In this document: piece by piece, positions 6,050 to 7,177 of the stretch
How positions within the stretch are numbered: position 1 is the first letter of the stretch
Layout: the number at the start of each line of letters is the position of its first letter
Origin: an uncultured Lachnospiraceae bacterium
GTDB lineage: Bacteria > Bacillota > Clostridia > Lachnospirales > Lachnospiraceae
NCBI GenBank assembly: GCA_902766655.1
Contig: CACXEL010000215.1
Coordinates: 1-7,177, forward strand
Direction: 5' to 3'
DNA length: 7,177 nucleotides
Made by a program: the position numbers and the translations under genes
Notes under the pieces: model-generated
The model's database searches: none
Told to the model about the DNA's origin: nothing
What the model saw: only the letters and a program-made list of their open reading frames with translations

Positions 6050-6058
6050 TGTTAGAAT
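6050..6058 (+). promoter_or_regulatory. Extended -10 promoter for the ParB-like/BMP gene
   Basis: TG-T-TAGAAT (6050-6058) is an extended -10 matching the consensus at five of six -10 bases. No good -35 lies 17 bases upstream (TTTCCC). The transcript would start near 6065, giving a leader of about 50 bases that contains a run of eight Ts (6079-6086) and a small GCCGC/GCGGC hairpin (6087-6100) just before the ribosome binding site. Confidence 0.55.
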
Positions 6059-6113
6059 GCACGTGAAAAGAGAAATTATTTTTTTTGCCGCATCCGCGGC
6101 GGATTGGAGAAAT

Positions 6114-7177
6114 ATGAGCGATGCTGTATACAGCGCGGCGAGGAGAAAGGCCGACTCGGCGTTCAACCGCGCGCTGGTCAGGGGCCAGTACCCCTACATT
6201 TCATCACTGGAGGATATGTGCGACAGGAATGATATAGCCGCCGAGGTGGACCTGGGCGTCATGGACGTCCCCCTCACCATGGTCGTCGGCACCCGGACCC
6301 GCGGCAGGTCCAACTCCTTTGCCTGCAATTTTATGCCGTTGCTGAAGGTGGGAACCGAATTCGAGCGCAAGTGGTCCTCCCTCTACGACTATCAGGTGAA
6401 CGACGGCATCACCGACCCTATCAAGTGCTACGAATATATGAACCGCCTCTACGTCGAGGAGGGCAACAAGCGGGTCTCCGTCATGAAGTACCTGGGCGCC
6501 TATTCGATCCGGGCCCACGTCATCCGCATGGTCCCGAAGAAGAATGACACCCGCGCCAGCCGCATCTATTATGAGTACCTCGACTTCTACAGGGTGACCG
6601 GTCTTCTGGACTTCACCTTCACCCGTGAGGGAAGCTATAAGCGCTTCGCCGCCCTGCTCGGCCAGGATCTGGAGAAGCCCTGGCCCGATGAGCTCAAGGA
6701 GGATGTCCGGGCGGCCTTCAACACATTTTCGACCATCTATGAGAAGAAGGGCGGCGACAACCTCCGCATCACCCCCTACGACGCCTTTCTCGTCTACCTG
6801 ACCGTGGACAGTCTGGACGGGCTGCTGCACGCCACGGAGGATGCCATCGGCGCCAAGATCTCCCGCAGCTGGAACGAGTTCCTGACCGAGGAGAACGCAG
6901 CCAGCATCAACCTGGTCGATAAGCCTGAAGAAGTGTCCGAGCCCTCCGTTCAGCCCATACGGACAGTGAAGAATGTGGTCGGCGCCATCACCGGCGCCGG
7001 CGGCCCCCGATACAGTGAGAAGAACCCCCTGCGGGTCGCCTTCATCCACGAGAAGCAGGTCCAGTACTCCAGCTGGGTCTACGCCCACGAGCTGGGCAGG
7101 AATGAAATCAGCGAGGCCTTCGGCGGTGCGGTCGAGACCATCTCCTTTGAGGACTGTGACACGCCTGACAAGGTGGC
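6114..7177 (+). CDS. ParB-like domain fused to BMP-type substrate-binding domain, no signal peptide; 3' part outside window
   Basis: Open from ATG 6114 to the window edge (354 codons). The N terminus (MSDAVYSAARRKADSAFNRA) is charged, with no hydrophobic leader or lipobox. Residues ~20-140 include GQYPYISSLED and RLYVEEGNKRVSVMKYLGAY (111-130); the EGNKRV-x-x-x-K-x-LG element resembles the core of ParB/sulfiredoxin-like domains. A mainly helical middle region follows (~145-265), then a Pro/Glu-containing linker (~266-303). From ~305, PLRVAFIHE and W-x-YAHELGRNEISEAFGG (321-337) match the second half of BMP/Med basic membrane lipoproteins, which bind nucleosides for ABC import. Clostridial proteins with this layout are, as I recall, annotated 'BMP family ABC transporter substrate-binding protein'. 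Lacking export signals, this one is probably cytoplasmic, perhaps a ligand sensor; that is inference. GGAGA (6106-6110) precedes the ATG by 3 bases. An in-frame GTG at 6063 has no ribosome binding site. Confidence 0.85.
   Translation, partial: MSDAVYSAARRKADSAFNRALVRGQYPYISSLEDMCDRNDIAAEVDLGVMDVPLTMVVGTRTRGRSNSFACNFMPLLKVGTEFERKWSSLYDYQVNDGITDPIKCYEYMNRLYVEEGNKRVSVMKYLGAYSIRAHVIRMVPKKNDTRASRIYYEYLDFYRVTGLLDFTFTREGSYKRFAALLGQDLEKPWPDELKEDVRAAFNTFSTIYEKKGGDNLRITPYDAFLVYLTVDSLDGLLHATEDAIGAKISRSWNEFLTEENAASINLVDKPEEVSEPSVQPIRTVKNVVGAITGAGGPRYSEKNPLRVAFIHEKQVQYSSWVYAHELGRNEISEAFGGAVETISFEDCDTPDKV

Noticed and set aside
6063..6113. GTG at 6063 as an alternative, 17-codon-longer start of the ParB-like/BMP gene
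   Set aside because: No ribosome binding site in front of it; it would lie at or before the expected transcript start, and remembered relatives begin at the MSD position.
5960..6166. Minus-strand 68-codon frame in the divergent promoter region
   Set aside because: It covers both promoters and the start of the plus-strand gene, and has no recognisable ribosome binding site or motif.
6204..7088. Minus-strand open frame of 294 codons
   Set aside because: It is the mirror frame of the ParB-like/BMP gene; Val/Leu/Asp/Gly-rich composition and no start signal.

Overview
The window looks like chromosomal DNA from a GC-rich Firmicute, most likely a Lachnospiraceae/Clostridia relative. The reasons are strong GGAGG-type ribosome binding sites 4-7 bases before the starts, AT-rich sigma-A promoters between GC-rich genes, and proteins whose closest remembered relatives are clostridial: a stand-alone EF-Tu domain 2 protein, a leaderless BMP-type protein with a ParB-like front half, and a Bax-inhibitor-1 protein with an acidic Asn/Asp-rich N terminus. 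The genus assignment is inference from memory, not a search. No mobile element, tRNA, rRNA or CRISPR array was seen.

Layout, right to left on the minus strand. A pair of paralogous CNNM/CBS membrane proteins (5943-4660 and 4663-3398) overlaps by four bases and is translationally coupled. After a 194-base gap with its own promoter comes a two- or three-gene unit: a Bax-inhibitor-1/YccA family membrane protein (3203-2391), a small protein consisting mostly of an EF-Tu domain 2-like barrel (2348-1827), and a 24-codon ORF (1746-1672) that may be the broken front of a HIT-family gene. The unit ends in a strong intrinsic terminator (1660-1610). Next is a promoter region with a consensus sigma-A promoter and repeated TTGTC motifs. 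It drives a CheB-CheR fusion gene that starts at 1402 and runs off the left edge (467 codons present). On the plus strand, diverging from the CNNM pair, a gene at 6114 runs off the right edge (354 codons present). It encodes a ParB-like front domain joined to the start of a BMP-type substrate-binding domain, with no signal peptide.

Functionally the middle of the window is about membrane ion handling: two CorC/HlyC-like proteins (Mg2+ export or sensing) next to a BI-1 family channel-like protein (Ca2+/H+ leak in the characterised homologue). The flanking genes are signalling proteins: a chemoreceptor-type methylesterase/methyltransferase fusion of the kind usually continued by PAS or kinase domains, and a probably cytoplasmic ligand-binding protein. 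The long open frames opposite every gene are mirror frames caused by the high-GC codon use. I see no clearly new defence or mobile system here. The most unusual items are the leaderless ParB-like/BMP fusion, the asymmetric CNNM pair, the stand-alone EF-Tu domain 2 protein, and the small ORF with its terminator.
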